This document shows positions 26,759 to 36,470 of a DNA stretch of 64,000 nucleotides, one piece after another. The DNA lies in the NCBI RefSeq assembly GCF_051380735.1, contig NZ_JBNYXQ010000001.1, forward strand, positions 868,001-932,000. The letters are read 5' to 3'. Under the pieces are notes generated by a model, which worked only from the letters and a program-made list of their open reading frames with translations, searched no databases and was not told where the DNA came from. A program made the position numbers and the translations under genes. How positions within the stretch are numbered: the first letter of the stretch is position 1; every line of letters starts with the position of its first letter. This DNA comes from Janthinobacterium sp051380735 (GTDB taxonomy: Bacteria; Pseudomonadota; Gammaproteobacteria; Burkholderiales; Burkholderiaceae_D).

Positions 26759-26902
26759 GTTGATCTCCTCTGGGTGTCTGGCTGCGGTATGTGACCACTA
26801 TAGCCATGCCGCCTGCACCAGGCACCCCGATTGCGACGAACTGCAATTTTGGCGGCATGGCCGGACAAAATCGCCGATGAGCGCGCGTACAGTAAATCTA
26901 CA

Positions 26903-28867
26903 TCAGAACTCTTCCCACTCGTCGGCGGCGGGCTTGGCCGCCTTGGCCGGCTTGCTTGCACGGGTGGCAGGCAGGGCCTTGGGCGCCGGGCGCGGCGCGG
27001 CATTAGCAGCGGCAGGGCGCGCCTTTTCCGGCCTGGCCGGCGCGCTGGCGGCGACCGTGTCGCCAAGGCGGAACATGCCGACCGCCTGCGCCAGGTCCAC
27101 CGCCTGCTCCTGCAGGCTTTCGGCGGCGGCCGCAGCCTGCTCGACGAGGGCGGCATTTTGCTGCGTCATGGTGTCCATGTGCGTGATCGCCGTATTGATC
27201 TCGCCGATGCCGGCGCTCTGTTCGCGGCTGGCGACCGTGATCTCGCTCATGATGGTGGCCAGTTGCTGCACCGATGCCACCACCTGGCCCATGGTTTGGC
27301 CCGCCTCATCGACCAGGCGGCCGCCGGCGCCCACTTTCTCCACCGAGTCGCCGATCAGTTCCTTGATTTCCTTGGCAGCACCGGCTGAACGCTGTGCCAG
27401 GTTGCGCACTTCCGAGGCCACCACCGCAAAGCCCCTGCCCTGCTCGCCGGCGCGCGCCGCTTCCACGGCCGCGTTCAGGGCCAGAATATTGGTCTGGAAG
27501 GCGATGCCGTCAATGACGCCGATAATGTCGACGATCTTGCGCGAACTTTCCTGGATGCCAGCCATGGTGCCCACCACTTGCTGCACCACTTCGCCGCCCT
27601 TGGCCGCCACTTGCGAGGCGGACACGGCCAGCTCATTCGCCGCATGCGCATTTTCCGCATTCTGTTTGACGGTTGACGTCAACTCATCCATCGAGCTGGC
27701 CGTTTCTTCGAGTGCCCCCGCCTGCGCTTCCGTGCGCGCGGACAGGTCGGCATTGCCGGCCGCGATATCGGCCGACTCGCTGCGCACCATCGTGCTGATG
27801 GTGCGTATCTGCACCAGCACGCCGGCGATCTTTTCCACGAACAAATTGAAGGCCCTGGCGATCTGCGCCAGCTCGTCCGTGCCGTCTGCATCAAGGCGGC
27901 TGGTCAGGTCGCCGTCGCCGGTGGCGATCGCATCGAGCGCATCGCGTACCAGGCCCAGGCGGCGCAAGGCGCGTGCCACCAGCACGCTCAGCACCGTGGC
28001 GGCCAGCACCAGCACCAGTATCGCCGTCAGCACCGAAGAGCGCAGCATCGATGTCAAAGCATGGGTTGCTTCGGCGCGGTCGAGCACGGTGGCCAGCAGC
28101 CAGTCGCTGCCCGGCACTTTACTGACGTGCAAAATGCCCTCGCGCTCGCCCAGGCGGATGGTCTCGCTGTCGCCGCTCTTTTCAATCTCGGCCAGCGCCT
28201 GCGAAGTCAGCTTGGCGTCAAGGTCGGCCAGCGGTTTCAACGTCAGCTTCTCGTCCGGATGGGCGATGATCTTGCCGCCGCCATCGACCAGGAAGGCGTA
28301 GCTCGATGGTGTCGGCTTGATCGAGGCGACGTTTTTCACCACCACGTCCATCATCACGTCGGCTGCCAGCACGCCGGCCGGGCTACCCTTGTCACCGAGC
28401 GGTTCGGCAAAGGTCACCACCAGCTTGCCGGTGCTGGCGCCGATATACGGCGCGGTGATGATCGCCCCGCCGGTTGCCAGCGCCTGCTTGTACCAGGGGC
28501 GCGCGGTCGGATCGTAATCGGCGGCGCGCTTGCGCTCCTGCGAAAACACGGCATGCTTGTCGGCAAAGCCAACATAGGCCATGTCGAAGATGCCAGCCTG
28601 TTCGGCAGCTTTCAGGGCCGGCAGTGGATCTTCCTGCTGGGCGCCGATCTTCATTGACGCCACCACCGCCTGTTTCGAACGCAGCCACTCGGCAATCGCT
28701 TGCGCATGGCTGTGCGACAGCTGCAACATCTGCGTGTCGAGCGCTGCCAGGGTGCTGCTGCGGGTGGTAAAGAAGTTGGCGATGGCGACTGCCAGCATGG
28801 CCAGCACGACGATGGATACGGAGATGGCGATCAGGCGTGCCTTGAGGGAGGACAACATTGGGAGCAT
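26903..28867 (-). CDS. Methyl-accepting chemotaxis protein with dCache-type sensor
   Basis: 654 residues. TM1 is at about residues 9-32 (LIAISVSIVVLAMLAVAIANFF). A periplasmic dCache-like domain follows, to about 275 (AYVGFADKHAVFSQER...DPTARPWYKQAL...GKLVVTFAEPL). TM2 is at about 277-298, then a HAMP linker. The cytoplasmic hairpin includes ETASSMDELTSTVKQNAENA and the conserved tip EQGRGFAVVASEVRNLAQRSAGAAKEIKELI. The protein ends in EWEEF, like the C-terminal pentapeptide that tethers the CheR/CheB adaptation enzymes (NWETF in E. coli). Ligand unknown. Confidence 0.93.
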   Translation of the reverse strand: MLPMLSSLKARLIAISVSIVVLAMLAVAIANFFTTRSSTLAALDTQMLQLSHSHAQAIAEWLRSKQAVVASMKIGAQQEDPLPALKAAEQAGIFDMAYVGFADKHAVFSQERKRAADYDPTARPWYKQALATGGAIITAPYIGASTGKLVVTFAEPLGDKGSPAGVLAADVMMDVVVKNVASIKPTPSSYAFLVDGGGKIIAHPDEKLTLKPLADLDAKLTSQALAEIEKSGDSETIRLGEREGILHVSKVPGSDWLLATVLDRAEATHALTSMLRSSVLTAILVLVLAATVLSVLVARALRRLGLVRDALDAIATGDGDLTSRLDADGTDELAQIARAFNLFVEKIAGVLVQIRTISTMVRSESADIAAGNADLSARTEAQAGALEETASSMDELTSTVKQNAENAHAANELAVSASQVAAKGGEVVQQVVGTMAGIQESSRKIVDIIGVIDGIAFQTNILALNAAVEAARAGEQGRGFAVVASEVRNLAQRSAGAAKEIKELIGDSVEKVGAGGRLVDEAGQTMGQVVASVQQLATIMSEITVASREQSAGIGEINTAITHMDTMTQQNAALVEQAAAAAESLQEQAVDLAQAVGMFRLGDTVAASAPARPEKARPAAANAAPRPAPKALPATRASKPAKAAKPAADEWEEF

Positions 28868-28972
28868 CCAATAAAAAGGGGAAATCGAGGGGATGGACCA
28901 TCGTCAGCGATTATTATTTTCCCGTCAAGACATACTGACTCTCAATTACCGTGAAACAACAAAAACGGCCAT

Positions 28973-29007
28973 AAAAAAACCGCCAGGGCTTGCGCGCTGG
29001 CGGTTTT
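28973..29007 (-). terminator. Terminator after pnp
   Basis: CCGCCAG/CTGGCGG with flanking A/T pairs around a 10-base loop, followed by T7 on the minus strand. It lies 56 bases after the pnp stop. Confidence 0.85.
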
Positions 29008-29062
29008 GACAAGCTTGCCAGGCGAGCCCGGCATTACTTGATACGGCGTTTGAAACTGACTC

Positions 29063-31180
29063 TTACAGTGCTGGCGCTTCGCCGCCTTCAGCAGCTTTCA
29101 TCGACAGTTTCAGGCGGCCACGGTCGTCCGTTTCCAGTACTTTGACACGTACCAGCTGGCCTTCTTTCAGGTAGTCGGCGACGGCGTTGACGCGCTCGTT
29201 GGCGATCTGCGAAATGTGCAGCAGGCCGTCTTTGCCTGGCATCACTTGCACGATGGCGCCGAAGTCCAGCAGTTTCAGTACGGTGCCTTCGTAGGTCTTG
29301 CCCACTTCGACCGATGCCGTCAGTTCTTCGATGCGACGCTTGGCTTCCTGGCCGGCGGCAGCATCGACGGAAGCGATGGTGACCACGCCTTCGTCGCTGA
29401 TGTCGATCTGGGTGCCGGTCTCTTCGGTCAGCGCGCGAATCACGGCGCCGCCCTTGCCGATCACGTCACGGATTTTTTCCGGGTTGATCTTGATGGTGAT
29501 CAGGCGCGGTGCGAAATCGGACAGTTCGGTTTTCACGTGCGGCATGGCTTTTTGCATCTCACCCAGGATGTGCTCACGGCCTTCTTTGGCTTGCGCCAGC
29601 GCCACTTGCATGATTTCCTTGGTGATGCCCATGATCTTGATGTCCATCTGCAGCGCGGTGATACCGTTGCGGGTACCGGCTACCTTGAAGTCCATGTCGC
29701 CCAGGTGATCTTCGTCGCCCAGGATGTCGGACAGCACGGCAAACTTGCCGCCTTCCTTGATCAGGCCCATGGCGATACCGGCCACGTGTTCTTTCATCGG
29801 CACGCCGGCATCCATCAGCGCCAGGCAGCCACCGCAAACCGAAGCCATCGACGAGGAACCGTTCGATTCGGTGATTTCCGACACCAGGCGTACCGAGTAG
29901 CTGAACTCTTCGGCTGGTGGCAGGGCGGCGATCAGCGCGCGCTTGGCCAGGCGGCCGTGGCCGATTTCACGGCGTTTAGGGGTACCGACACGGCCCGTTT
30001 CGCCGGTGGCGAACGGTGGCATGTTGTAATGAAGCATGAACGAATCGGTGAATTCACCCATCAGTGCATCGATCTTCTGGCTGTCACGGGCGGTGCCGAG
30101 CGTGGCCACGACCAGCGCCTGGGTTTCGCCGCGCGTGAACAGGGCCGAACCGTGGGTGCGTGGCAGCACGCTGGTGCGGATCGAGATCGGACGCACGGTG
30201 CGCGTGTCGCGGCCGTCGATGCGTGGCTCGCCGTCGAGGATCTGGGTGCGGACGATTTTCGCTTCGATGTCGAACAGGATGTTGTTCACTTCGGCACTGT
30301 CGATCGCCGCGCCGCCGTTGGCAGCAGCTTCGGCCGACAGGTCGGCGATCACTTCGGAGGTCGCCGCTTTCAGCTTGGCGGTACGCTCCTGCTTGTCCTT
30401 GGTTTGATACGCATCATTGATCTTGGCGTTGGCGAAATGGGCCACGCGCGCGATCAGTGCTTCGTTTTTCGGCGCAGGCGCCCATTCGACTTCCGGCTTG
30501 CCGCCGTCACGAACCAGGTCGTGGATGGCGTCGATGACGACTTTCATCTGGTCATGGCCAAACACCACGGCGCCCAGCATGATTTCTTCGGACAGCTGTT
30601 TCGCTTCCGATTCAACCATCAGCACTGCCGTTTCGGTACCGGCAACAACCAGGTCCATTTGCGAGGTTTTCAGCTGCTGGACGGTCGGGTTCAGGATGTA
30701 CTGGCCATTGGCGTAACCGACGCGCGCGGCGCCGATCGGGCCGTTGAATGGCACGCCCGACACGCACAGGGCGGCCGAGGCGCCGATCATGGCCGCGATG
30801 TCCGGATCGATTTCAGGGTTGACCGACAGCACGTGAATGATGACTTGCACTTCATTCAGGTAGCCTTCAGGGAACAAAGGACGGATAGGACGGTCGATCA
30901 GACGCGACGTCAGGGTTTCTTTTTCGGAAGGACGGCCTTCGCGCTTGAAAAAACCGCCCGGAATTTTACCGGCAGCGTACGTTTTTTCAACATAATCTAC
31001 TGTCAAAGGGAAGAAATCCTGGCCTGGCTTGGCATCTTTGCGTGCCACCACGGTTGCCAGCACGACGGTATCTTCGATCGACACCAGCACTGCGCCGGAT
31101 GCCTGGCGTGCGATCTCGCCGGTTTCCAGGGTCACTTGATGTTGACCGTACTGGAAGGTTTTCGTAACTTTATTAAACAT
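29063..31180 (-). CDS. pnp: Polyribonucleotide nucleotidyltransferase (PNPase)
   Basis: 705 residues. A 3'-5' phosphorolytic exoribonuclease and degradosome component. Two RNase PH-like domains are present; the first starts FQYGQHQVTLETGEIARQA and the second is around RPISIRTSVLPRTHGSALFTRGETQ. A KH domain (IRDVIGKGGAVIRALTEETG, about 550-610) and an S1 domain (VGKTYEGTVLKLLDFGAIVQVMPGKDGLLHISQIA, about 620-690) close the protein. It follows rpsO, as in most proteobacteria. Confidence 0.98.
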   Translation of the reverse strand: MFNKVTKTFQYGQHQVTLETGEIARQASGAVLVSIEDTVVLATVVARKDAKPGQDFFPLTVDYVEKTYAAGKIPGGFFKREGRPSEKETLTSRLIDRPIRPLFPEGYLNEVQVIIHVLSVNPEIDPDIAAMIGASAALCVSGVPFNGPIGAARVGYANGQYILNPTVQQLKTSQMDLVVAGTETAVLMVESEAKQLSEEIMLGAVVFGHDQMKVVIDAIHDLVRDGGKPEVEWAPAPKNEALIARVAHFANAKINDAYQTKDKQERTAKLKAATSEVIADLSAEAAANGGAAIDSAEVNNILFDIEAKIVRTQILDGEPRIDGRDTRTVRPISIRTSVLPRTHGSALFTRGETQALVVATLGTARDSQKIDALMGEFTDSFMLHYNMPPFATGETGRVGTPKRREIGHGRLAKRALIAALPPAEEFSYSVRLVSEITESNGSSSMASVCGGCLALMDAGVPMKEHVAGIAMGLIKEGGKFAVLSDILGDEDHLGDMDFKVAGTRNGITALQMDIKIMGITKEIMQVALAQAKEGREHILGEMQKAMPHVKTELSDFAPRLITIKINPEKIRDVIGKGGAVIRALTEETGTQIDISDEGVVTIASVDAAAGQEAKRRIEELTASVEVGKTYEGTVLKLLDFGAIVQVMPGKDGLLHISQIANERVNAVADYLKEGQLVRVKVLETDDRGRLKLSMKAAEGGEAPAL

Positions 31181-31342
31181 TGGGGTAACCCTTTTCTATT
31201 TGCCGACAGATTTTCAGGGGCTGTCGTTCACCTCACCACAGGCGGCGCATTCAAGTTGCCGCCTTTGCTATTTTGCTTTTAAATCATGTTCATCCGCATA
31301 GGATACTGCATCCACGGGATTCAATTTGGAATTTCAAATGAC

Positions 31343-31377
31343 AAAATGCCCGCGACAGCGAACTGGCGCAGGCATTT
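31343..31377 (-). terminator. Stem-loop between rpsO and pnp
   Basis: AAATGCCTGCG pairs with CGCGGGCATTT (one mismatch) around a 12-base loop, followed by a short T stretch on the minus strand (TTTTGT). It lies 26 bases after the rpsO stop. It may act as a partial terminator or as an RNase III-type processing site, as known between rpsO and pnp in E. coli. The second role is inference. Confidence 0.6.
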
Positions 31378-31402
31378 CTGTATAAACCTTGTACGGCAAA
31401 AA

Positions 31403-31672
31403 TTACTTGCGCAGACCAAGTTTAGCGATCAGGTCGCGATAACGGGTAGCGTCTTTGGCCTTCAGGTAGGACAACAGGCTCTTGCGACGGTTGACCATCA
31501 TGATCAGGCCGCGGCGGGAGTGGTGATCTTTCGAGTGGGCTTTGAAGTGGCCGTTCAGCTCGTTGATACGAGCGGTCAGCAGTGCAACTTGCACTTCAGG
31601 GGAGCCGGTGTCGTTCTGACCACGTGCGTTGTCCGCGATAATGGCGGCTTTGTTGATGTTCTCTACTGTCAT
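31403..31672 (-). CDS. rpsO: 30S ribosomal protein S15
   Basis: 89 residues, the standard length. The four-helix protein binds 16S rRNA; motifs GSPEVQVALLTARINELNGHFKAHSKDHHSRRGLIMMVNRRKSLLSYLK are clear. The start at 31672 is fixed by family length; the frame is open for 15 more codons. Confidence 0.98.
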   Translation of the reverse strand: MTVENINKAAIIADNARGQNDTGSPEVQVALLTARINELNGHFKAHSKDHHSRRGLIMMVNRRKSLLSYLKAKDATRYRDLIAKLGLRK

Positions 31673-31854
31673 GATAAACCTTTCACATGCGGTGCACAGA
31701 GTCTGAACCCTATCCACCGTGAACTACGATTAAAAAAACTGGCTTGAGTTCAAACCAGACGCGCAAGTATATCGGAAAAATGCCTGGCTGTATCCAGTCG
31801 TGCGCTTTTTTCTCGGTGCATGATAGGATTTTCCCCTCATTCGGGAGTCACACC

Positions 31855-32352
31855 ATGAAAAAAGCATTCAAATTTGCAACGATCCTGGCGCCACTGCTGC
31901 TGGCAGGCTGCGCCAGCATGGGTGGTCCGCCACCGCAACCGGGAGAATCGCGCGCCGCCGTCGAAGCGAAGCTCGGCGCGCCGACCAATGTCTACCAGCT
32001 GCCCGGGGGCCCGGAACTGGAATACGCGCACGGCCCTTACGGCCAGGTGACCTACATGGCGCGCTTCGGTCCCGACCAGCGCCTGACGTCGTTCGAGCAG
32101 GTACTCGACACGCCCGGCTTTGCCAGGGTCAAAATCGGCATATCGACCCGGCAGGATGTGCTGCATTTGCTGGGCCGGCCAGCCGAAACCTCGTACCTGG
32201 CGCTGCCCAAGCTATACGTGTGGTCGTACCGCTACAAGGAGTCGGGCGTGTGGGATTCGATGATGCATGTGCACTTCGACCAGGCCGGCATCGTGCGCCA
32301 GATGATGAACGGGCCGGATCCGGCCAAGGAAGAAAGAAGGTTTTTCTGGTAA
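31855..32352 (+). CDS. Lipoprotein with BamE/SmpA-like repeats
   Basis: 165 residues. A lipoprotein signal peptide ends at LLLAGC (Cys at about 19), so the mature protein is lipidated. Two stretches resemble the SmpA/OmlA fold: GESRAAVEAKLGAPTNVYQLPGG and KIGISTRQDVLHLLGRPAETSYL. Each has the G-x-(S/T)-x-x-x-V-x-x-x-L-G-x-P pattern. It is not BamE itself, which has a single unit. Role at the outer membrane unknown. The ATG at 31855 starts the signal peptide. Confidence 0.8.
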   Translation: MKKAFKFATILAPLLLAGCASMGGPPPQPGESRAAVEAKLGAPTNVYQLPGGPELEYAHGPYGQVTYMARFGPDQRLTSFEQVLDTPGFARVKIGISTRQDVLHLLGRPAETSYLALPKLYVWSYRYKESGVWDSMMHVHFDQAGIVRQMMNGPDPAKEERRFFW

Positions 32353-32480
32353 TACAAGCTGTTGCCTTGTTTGCATATGTGACAAAATGTAAGTTTCTAA
32401 TCGACAATTATTCGTCGGACTAGGAACTTGCGCCGGTTTGACATGACAGGCCGCCATTTACATTGCATACAAGGAAGCAT

Positions 32481-34538
32481 ATGCCGCATCACCCGCACAT
32501 GCAGCGCCGCTCGCATGGCCCTGCCCACCTCAGCCTTTCCCTCACCATCCTGTTGGCCTCCCTGTTGAGCGCCTGTGGCGGCGGTGGCGGGGGTGAAGCA
32601 CAATCTCCCGCCACGCCACCGGTGGTCGTGACGCCGCCGGCCAGCAGTGCCGAGACCGCGCTGTCGATAACGGCAAATAATGCCGAGGCGGCAAGCGTGC
32701 TGGCATTCAGCAACGGTGCGATCGCGCTGGCCGCGGTGCAGATGACCATCGACCTGGCGGCTACGGCCACTTCCAGCAGCACCCTGTCAAAGCCCTGCGG
32801 CAGCAACGGTTCCCAAACCATCACTTTCAGCGACAACGATGGCAACGCCCGCGTCAGCGCGGGCGACAAGCTCGTTGTTGCCTATTCTTATTGCTACTCA
32901 AAAGAACTTGACGGGATTGTCGACGGCACCATGAGTGCGACTTTTGCCGCGCCAGCCAATGGCCAGCAACTGAGCGGCACCCTGAGCTTCTCGCCCGGCT
33001 TTGGCGATCATACGTCGATACCTCGTGAAGAACTTGGCGGCAGCCTGCGCTTTGACTATGCCAGCGGTGAAGTGTCGAAGCTGCTGCGCGTCTCTTCCGA
33101 CGTGCAGGCATTCAAGATGGTGTATACCGATGGCGCCGTCACCAAAACCGACACTATCACTGCGCTCGACGCCCAACATGAGCTACGCATCGATACGGCG
33201 CGCGCCACCACCGGCATGCGCTACCGGCTGGCCAGTAATCTTCTGGGCGGCAGCATCGATGTCAGCACGACGACGCCATTGCGCTCCTGGTTTGAAACGC
33301 TGCCCGATGCAGGGGAGCTGACGCTGACAGGAGCCGGCAACAGCAAGGCAAGCTTGCGTGTCAATCCCAATCCAGCTATGGCCAACTTCAATGTGCTGTT
33401 CGGCGACACGGTCATCACCTCCCTACCCTCGTCGGGCACGGACTATTTGTGGAGCAGTGGCGCCTGGCTGGCGCAAAACGCCAGTCTCGCCTCCTACACC
33501 ACCAAGCCCGATCTGCCCGCCAGCTTCAAGGTCTTGATTGAGCCGGATACGGCCAATATGGCGCCCAACGGCGCCCTGACCTGGACCTATACCCGCACTC
33601 TGGGAACGCCGCTGCTGCGTGACGCACAGTTCCGCGAGGTCGGCAGCGGTTTTGTCAGCATTCCAGGCATTATCAGCCAGAATGGCGCAATGCTGACAGT
33701 CAAGCCGACCAGCCAGTTGAAGGCGGGTGCCACCTATAACCTGGTGTTCGATCGCATGGCGCCGGACTCGGTACGCGACAACGCAGGCAATGGGCTGTCT
33801 ACCCCGTTCGGTACGGTCGAAGTCAAGGTGAAGCGCACCATCAGCGCCAATATTGACCTGCTGGGTAGCCCCGCTTTGTTGCTCGGCCCTGCCGCGACAC
33901 TGACGGTTGACGCAAGCAAATCATCGGCCAATGGCAGCCCCGTCAGCAGCTTGCAATGGCGACAACTATCCGGGCCAGCGCTGACCATCGCCAATCCCTC
34001 CGCCGCGCGCCTGACCTTGTCGACCGCGGCCCCGGCTAAAGGTGTGGCGATCATCGAATTGACGGTAAGCAATGCAGCCAATGAGACAGACAAACAGCAA
34101 TTCATTATCGATGTCCTGACAGACCTGTCAGCAGCACTGGTCTTCAGCTACAGCAGTGGCAATGGCAAGGTGACAATTGACAGCAATGCCGCCACCACCG
34201 CGCCTGCCTATGTGCGATATGTCGCCGACATCAATGCCATCGATATTGGGTCGACCAAAACCATGCAGCGACTCTTGCTGGGATTGCCTGGCACGCTACG
34301 CTGGCAGGCGGGCCTGTCCGCCTCTTTTGGCACCGGCAACAGCGATGGCGTCAACGGCCGCTATCTCGGCGAGTACAGCTGCTCGTCTTCCAACGGCAAC
34401 TTCCGGGTCATTGATTTCGCCCTGGATGCGGCCGGCAATCCCTCGAGGGTCGCCATTGACCTTGATGAAAATTGTGCAGGCGGCATAGTCAATAAAGTAT
34501 CCATACGCTACGGCAGCGATATGCCTTTGCGCAAATAA
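32481..34538 (+). CDS. Large lipoprotein with Ig-like and PKD-like domains
   Basis: 685 residues. The start at 32481 has AAGGAAG upstream. A signal peptide ends at LLSAC followed by GGGGGG, a typical lipoprotein linker. Around residues 350-455 is a bacterial Ig-like (SbsA/Big_5) unit (LTVKPTSQLKAGATYNLVFDRMAPDSVRDNAGNGL). Around 465-555 is a PKD-like unit (TLTVDASKSSANGSPVSSLQWRQLSGP). A cysteine pair is seen near each end of the protein. It is probably an outer-membrane or surface adhesin-like lipoprotein. The base composition is slightly less GC-rich than the neighbours. Confidence 0.8.
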   Translation: MPHHPHMQRRSHGPAHLSLSLTILLASLLSACGGGGGGEAQSPATPPVVVTPPASSAETALSITANNAEAASVLAFSNGAIALAAVQMTIDLAATATSSSTLSKPCGSNGSQTITFSDNDGNARVSAGDKLVVAYSYCYSKELDGIVDGTMSATFAAPANGQQLSGTLSFSPGFGDHTSIPREELGGSLRFDYASGEVSKLLRVSSDVQAFKMVYTDGAVTKTDTITALDAQHELRIDTARATTGMRYRLASNLLGGSIDVSTTTPLRSWFETLPDAGELTLTGAGNSKASLRVNPNPAMANFNVLFGDTVITSLPSSGTDYLWSSGAWLAQNASLASYTTKPDLPASFKVLIEPDTANMAPNGALTWTYTRTLGTPLLRDAQFREVGSGFVSIPGIISQNGAMLTVKPTSQLKAGATYNLVFDRMAPDSVRDNAGNGLSTPFGTVEVKVKRTISANIDLLGSPALLLGPAATLTVDASKSSANGSPVSSLQWRQLSGPALTIANPSAARLTLSTAAPAKGVAIIELTVSNAANETDKQQFIIDVLTDLSAALVFSYSSGNGKVTIDSNAATTAPAYVRYVADINAIDIGSTKTMQRLLLGLPGTLRWQAGLSASFGTGNSDGVNGRYLGEYSCSSSNGNFRVIDFALDAAGNPSRVAIDLDENCAGGIVNKVSIRYGSDMPLRK

Positions 34539-34621
34539 GAAACAGGCGCCGCGATGAAAAAAGCATGGGGCGCCTGCATCTAGCGATGAATCGGACGGTG
34601 AGCCAGCGCCCACCGTCCGCA

Positions 34622-35473
34622 TCAATGCTCGTGATCAACCTGCACAATGCTGACCGGCTTGCCTTTGGCCATGCGCCAGAAAAACACGGCGTAGCCAGAC
34701 AGGCCGTATGCGACAAAGATCGGGAACAGCACTTTAGGCGGGTCGATCGAGATCAGTGCGAAGAACAGCGCCAGCAGGAACACCACGATGAACGGCACAG
34801 ACTTGCGGAAGTTCACGTCCTTGAAACTGTAAAACGGCACATTGGTGACCATGGTCAGGCCGGCGAACAGGGCGATCGCCCACGAGACCCAGGCCAATTG
34901 ATTGCCGGCAAACTGCAGGTCGTTCATCATCAGGATAAAGCCGGCCACCATGGCCGCCGCCGCCGGGCTGGGCAAGCCCTGGAAGAAGCGCTTGTCGACC
35001 ACCGCGATATTCGTATTGAAGCGCGCCAGGCGCAGCGCGGCGCCGGCACAGTAGACGAAGGCGGCCAGCCAGCCCAACTTGCCCATGCCGCGCAGCGACC
35101 ATTCATAGATCACCAGCGCCGGCGCGGCGCCAAAAGACACCATGTCGGACAGGCTGTCGTACTGGGCGCCAAACTCGCTCTGGGTATTGGTCAGGCGCGC
35201 GATGCGTCCGTCGAGCCCGTCCAGGATCATGGCGATAAAGATGGCCCAGGCCGCGTGTTCGAATTTCTGGTTCATGGCCATCACGATGGCGTAGAAACCA
35301 CAGAACAGGGCCGCCGTCGTGAAGGCATTGGGCAACAGGTAAATGCCGCGGCGGCGCAAGGTTTTCTTGCCTGCGGCCTCGGCCGGCGGCACCCGCGCGA
35401 ATTTACTGAAGCGCGATGCCTTGGACGTTGCCGGGTTGCCGTTCTTGCCTCGACGACGGGGAAAGTTTGCCAT
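34622..35473 (-). CDS. pssA: CDP-diacylglycerol-serine O-phosphatidyltransferase
   Basis: 283 residues. It makes phosphatidylserine from CDP-diacylglycerol and serine at the inner membrane, the first step to phosphatidylethanolamine. The CDP-alcohol phosphotransferase motif DGxxARx8GxxxDxxxD is complete at residues 88-110 (DGRIAR...FGAQYDSLSD). About seven hydrophobic segments are present. The N-terminus is very basic (RRRGKNG...KKTLRRRGIY). This is the membrane-bound PssA type, not the soluble E. coli enzyme. Confidence 0.93.
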   Translation of the reverse strand: MANFPRRRGKNGNPATSKASRFSKFARVPPAEAAGKKTLRRRGIYLLPNAFTTAALFCGFYAIVMAMNQKFEHAAWAIFIAMILDGLDGRIARLTNTQSEFGAQYDSLSDMVSFGAAPALVIYEWSLRGMGKLGWLAAFVYCAGAALRLARFNTNIAVVDKRFFQGLPSPAAAAMVAGFILMMNDLQFAGNQLAWVSWAIALFAGLTMVTNVPFYSFKDVNFRKSVPFIVVFLLALFFALISIDPPKVLFPIFVAYGLSGYAVFFWRMAKGKPVSIVQVDHEH

Positions 35474-35596
35474 GTTGATCCATTTCTTGTGTGCTGCAGG
35501 GTAATCGGAACTGAAAGGCGCGCACCTTGCTGCGTGGCTGCGCCGGTATTACATTATAGAGGAGACAAGGCCCAGCGCACCCCGCTCCGCCATGCA

Positions 35597-36349
35597 TTAC
35601 TTGAACTTTACCTTGGCCACCAGGCCCAGCGTCAAACTGGTTTCGCCCGGCTCGAAGTTCGGCTCTTCCACCTGCACGCCCTCGCTTTTCGGCGCGGCGC
35701 GCAGATTGGCAGCACCCATGACATTGACCCGCTGCGCATAATTGCCCGAACCTTCGAAATCGATGCTCTCGACCACCGCGTCATTGGGATTGCGGCCCAT
35801 GGCGCCGGCGATTGACGCCACGCGCTGGTTCAGGTTTTTATAAGCAGCCACGATGCGCTCATCGTCAAGCTTGCGGATGGTCTCGGGCGCCAGGCCGAAG
35901 TTCAGGCGATTCAGGGTCAGGATGGCTTGCGCCGCCGACACGGTCTTCGGCAAGGCGGCCAGATTCGTTGTCTTTACCTGCAGGGTCTGCCCCACGCGCC
36001 AGCCGGTAGGCACACGCGGCTTGGCCACGCTGCCAGCTGGCAACGGCGCCACTTCCGGATACACCGCGTAAGTATAGTAACCCTGGGTTTTCAGCACGGC
36101 TTGCGGATCGGCCTGCTTGACGATGGCCACGCCCTGGTTCATCTTCTGATTCACGCGCGAGGCGGCGGCGGCCTTGTCCTTGTCCTGCTCCTCAATCGCC
36201 AGGGTAATAATGACTTGGTCGTTCGCATGCACCACTTCGCCGCTGGCAGGTACCACCACCAGAGTGCCGGCGGTGGGCAGGCCTTGCGCATGGACGGTAG
36301 CGGCGGCAGTGACAGTGGCAGCAAACAGCATCGATTTCAGGACAGTCAT
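35597..36349 (-). CDS. SIMPL (DUF541) domain-containing periplasmic protein, copy 1
   Basis: 250 residues. The start at 36349 begins a signal peptide (MTVLKSMLFAATVTAAATVHA); the frame is open for 23 more codons. The mature protein has the SIMPL/DUF541 pattern: GTLVVVPASGEVVHANDQVIITLAIEEQDKDKAAAASRVNQKMNQG at the start and DDERIVAAYKNLNQRVASIAGAMG in the middle. It is very similar to the gene just upstream at 36471-37220. The two arose by tandem duplication. The role of this family is poorly known; some members are linked to oxidative stress. Confidence 0.88.
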   Translation of the reverse strand: MTVLKSMLFAATVTAAATVHAQGLPTAGTLVVVPASGEVVHANDQVIITLAIEEQDKDKAAAASRVNQKMNQGVAIVKQADPQAVLKTQGYYTYAVYPEVAPLPAGSVAKPRVPTGWRVGQTLQVKTTNLAALPKTVSAAQAILTLNRLNFGLAPETIRKLDDERIVAAYKNLNQRVASIAGAMGRNPNDAVVESIDFEGSGNYAQRVNVMGAANLRAAPKSEGVQVEEPNFEPGETSLTLGLVAKVKFK

Positions 36350-36375
36350 GAAAACCCTTTCAAAATGGTGGCGGC

Positions 36376-36413
36376 AAAAACAATCATGGGGCCAGATAGC
36401 CCCATGATTTTTT
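36376..36413 (-). terminator. Terminator between the two SIMPL genes
   Basis: A perfect 11-bp stem (AATCATGGGGC/GCCCCATGATT) with a 6-base loop. It has T-rich tails on both strands (TTTTTT on plus, TTGTTTTTG on minus), so it can work in both directions. It probably uncouples the two tandem genes. Confidence 0.85.
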
Positions 36414-36470
36414 ACCAAGTCATTCTAGCGCGAAAATATTTACTTTGTCGCACCATCACCGCGTCGCGGT

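Noticed and set aside
26481..26858. A 126-codon N-terminal extension of the GIN-domain protein
   Set aside because: The extension is Arg/Gln-rich, without motifs, while a clear signal peptide begins at 26480. It also overlaps the small gene at 26558-26758 in another frame.
34545..34580. CAGGCGCC...GGCGCCTG hairpin between the Ig-like lipoprotein gene and pssA as a bidirectional terminator
   Set aside because: The 8-bp stem is real and the place between convergent genes is right, but no T run follows on either strand and the loop of about 18 bases is large. Left out of the feature list as too weak.
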